Positions 6,153 through 6,161 of a DNA stretch of 6,161 nt are shown piece by piece; the stretch's first letter is position 1; each line of letters starts with the position of its first letter. Under the pieces are notes generated by a model. It did no database searches. It saw nothing but the letters and a program-made list of their open reading frames with translations, and had not been told where the DNA came from. A program made the translations under genes and the position numbers. This stretch comes from Proteobacteria bacterium UBA4656 (GTDB lineage Bacteria > Pseudomonadota > Gammaproteobacteria > Xanthomonadales > Ahniellaceae): NCBI GenBank assembly GCA_002405525.1, contig DHLY01000142.1:4786-10946 (forward strand). The letters are read 5' to 3'.

Positions 6153-6161
6153 CGGCTGCCG

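Noticed and set aside
1..6161. CRISPR array, insertion sequence, prophage or defence genes
   Set aside because: No direct-repeat array, transposase, integrase or known defence domain is visible on either strand.

Overview
The window is very GC-rich (by eye about 70%) and has dense coding with few long gaps. The gene families, a long hybrid sensor kinase with a transporter-like sensor half, a secreted PQQ-type sugar dehydrogenase ending in a GFE tail, and REP-like palindromes of the GTAG/GTGG type, suggest a gammaproteobacterium of the Lysobacterales (Xanthomonadales), such as a Lysobacter, Dokdonella or Luteimonas relative. That placement is inferred from recalled family features; no search was run.

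Layout. (1) Bases 1-90 hold a strong GC hairpin and no certain gene. (2) 91-3441, plus strand: a complete hybrid histidine kinase of the NahK/ErcS type, with a sodium:solute-symporter-like membrane domain, a PAS domain, HisKA and HATPase domains and a C-terminal receiver. A perfect 28-bp palindrome lies in the linker between its membrane and cytoplasmic halves. (3) 3460-4956, minus strand: a secreted PQQ-dependent glucose/sorbosone dehydrogenase-family protein, convergent with the kinase and separated from it by only 18 bases. (4) 4957-5383: a gap of about 430 bases with inverted repeats but no convincing gene; it is the leader region of the dehydrogenase and contains the hairpin that probably ends the next transcript. 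(5) 5384-5968, minus strand: a small membrane-anchored SPOR-domain (FtsN-like) protein with a good ribosome binding site. (6) 5969-6161: its upstream region, with three consecutive hairpins, two of which look like REP units of the Xanthomonadales/Stenotrophomonas type.

How the genes work together. There is no obvious operon. The kinase should sense a solute or membrane state and signal by phosphorelay to partners outside the window. The dehydrogenase should oxidise sugars or related polyols in the periplasm and feed electrons to the respiratory chain. The SPOR protein should bind denuded peptidoglycan at the division site. In Pseudomonas and Xanthomonas relatives a similar SPOR gene follows argS, so argS may lie just beyond base 6161; this cannot be seen here.

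I did not find a convincing new multi-gene system. The observations most worth following are the C-terminal GFE tail of the dehydrogenase, the hairpin cluster at the right end, the 28-bp palindrome inside the kinase gene and the conserved-looking FYTVLPEME block in the SPOR protein.
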